NCBI RefSeq assembly: GCF_000003195.3
Contig: NC_012870.2
Coordinates: forward strand, 50,162,396-50,226,395
Origin: Sorghum bicolor
Lineage: Eukaryota; Streptophyta; Magnoliopsida; Poales; Poaceae
Direction: 5' to 3'
Length of the DNA stretch: 64,000 nt
The notes below the pieces were generated by a model. The model was given only the letters and a program-made list of their open reading frames with translations. It did not search any database and was not told the origin of the DNA. Each line of letters begins with the position of its first letter. Position 1 is the stretch's first letter. Shown in pieces: positions 63,048 to 64,000 of this stretch. Position numbers and translations under genes: made by a program.

Positions 63048-64000
63048 GTGTCTAGAAAAGTCTCTAGCAGTGTTATGTCATGGATTGTCTTCTGATAGTG
63101 GAGCTGTATAGTTCCGGCAAGTTTGCACAGCCTTCACACAAGTGCCCCAAAAATTACGGTCACCGGTCACTCAGAGAAGGGTTTTTTTTTTTTTTTTTTG
63201 CAGATTCCACTCTCTTTGCAAGAGCAGCTGGGAATTGGGTCTCATATTATAGACAAAAAAATCTGTTATGTTATTATAGTAATTTCAATAGAAGCCACGC
63301 CAAGAGTGTCTAGAAAATACTTAGATTAATCAGGAAAAGGAGTAGAATGAATAGTTGAATACCGTTGAATTTTATAATTACAAGAGGTACAAGCAATTGA
63401 ACAATTTGATAGAGAGATTGATAATGGATTTATCATGGAATGGTGCTCACTAAAATTAAACTAAAGGTTATCTTGATTTGGAACTCAAAAAAATTACACA
63501 ACCATAAGATAGAAGAGTGAGACGTAAATGAAATACAGATAACAACGAAAAACACTCGACCTACAGAAGTAAGACCACCCCGGGCATTGCTATGATAGAG
63601 TAGACCTAGGATGGCACCATTGCCCTGTGAGAACCGGGTTGGGCCTTTGACCTTTGCTTTGGCTATAGGACACACGACGATGTTATTTTTTTGTAACCAC
63701 AGCTTCTCATGGGGAGGCAAACCCAGAATCTATACAGTGCCGCTAAGGCTCTCTAATAACCAGGTGGACTAGCGGCTTGTTGGCAAATACAGATAACAAT
63801 AACTTTAAACCAAAGAAAGTTCATGCTCATGAATACAATGGAGACAATGGAGAGAGAAATAATAAAACTATTTGTCAAAATTATTTTCAAGAAAAAGACA
63901 TAGATGTTATGTAATGAAAAAGGATCTAGACGCCTACGCTACTGACACATGTATCCTTGCTAATTCCTTTGTCTAGAGGAGACAGGTTCTAATGCGCACT
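63048..64000. other. Downstream region of the receptor gene
   Basis: 3' untranslated and intergenic DNA. A T18 run at 63182-63199. No clear polyadenylation signal. The minus-strand frame at 63433-63720 (95 codons) has an organised start (PPHEKLWLQKNN) but no family I recognise and a late F/S/I-rich shadow; not called as a gene. Confidence 0.45.

Noticed and set aside
63433..63720. 95-codon minus-strand frame downstream of the receptor gene
   Set aside because: No recognisable family, weak start context and a low-complexity second half; could be tested by a protein search but is not supported here.

Overview
This is nuclear DNA from a grass, most likely of the sorghum/sugarcane/maize group (Andropogoneae). 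The evidence is the dense nesting of LTR retrotransposons, the many short Tourist-like MITEs with ends of the GGCCTTGTTTAGTT type, grass-style GC-rich coding regions, and one intact plant receptor-kinase gene. There is no bacterial or organellar content. About four fifths of the window is transposable-element sequence. All identifications come from reading the sequence; no database search was run.

Layout. 1-54 is the first 18 codons of a minus-strand gene that runs off the left edge. 341-566 is a MITE. 855-1727 is a GC-rich gene relic. 1892-8375 is element A, a gag-type Ty3/gypsy element. 8376-9298 is probably the end of another LTR. 9299-27345 is a nest: an old Ty1/copia LTR (9299-9738 and 26788-27345) holds gypsy element B (9739-26787), which holds element D (14098-24147, LTRs of 3.4 kb, target duplication TGCTC). 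27461-28600 is a broken copia element F. 28717-30176 is a decayed receptor-like cytoplasmic kinase gene. 30177-35290 is non-coding with four MITEs and several local duplications. 35291-40014 is a complete Mutator-like element (MULE) with ~190-bp terminal inverted repeats and a perfect 9-bp target duplication. Its FAR1-type transposase gene is split by a solo copia LTR (37176-38404, duplication ACAAC). A minus-strand LINE (40116-41929 plus 58410-58935) is split by gypsy element C (41930-58409). The 3' LTR of C is in turn split by a young SIRE-like Ty1/copia element E (42927-52263, duplication GAGTG). 59619-63047 is an intact LRR receptor kinase gene of the PEPR type, the only clearly functional host gene here.

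Relative ages. LTR divergence counted by eye gives C about 12 percent, B about 6, A about 2.7, D about 1.8 and E about 0.9. This order agrees with the nesting (D younger than B, E younger than C).

The elements do not cooperate as a pathway. A, B and C encode only gag and a protease-like domain, and D has no recognisable protein, so all four would need enzymes supplied in trans. E is the only element with a near-complete set of retroelement enzymes, and it carries frameshifts. Recurrent features worth a second look are: loss of the outer part of the 5' LTR in A, B and C; a different GC-rich palindrome family in the U3 of each LTR family; a chimeric double protease in A; a ~183-bp repeat inside D; and a stop-free, in-frame intron in the kinase domain of the receptor gene.
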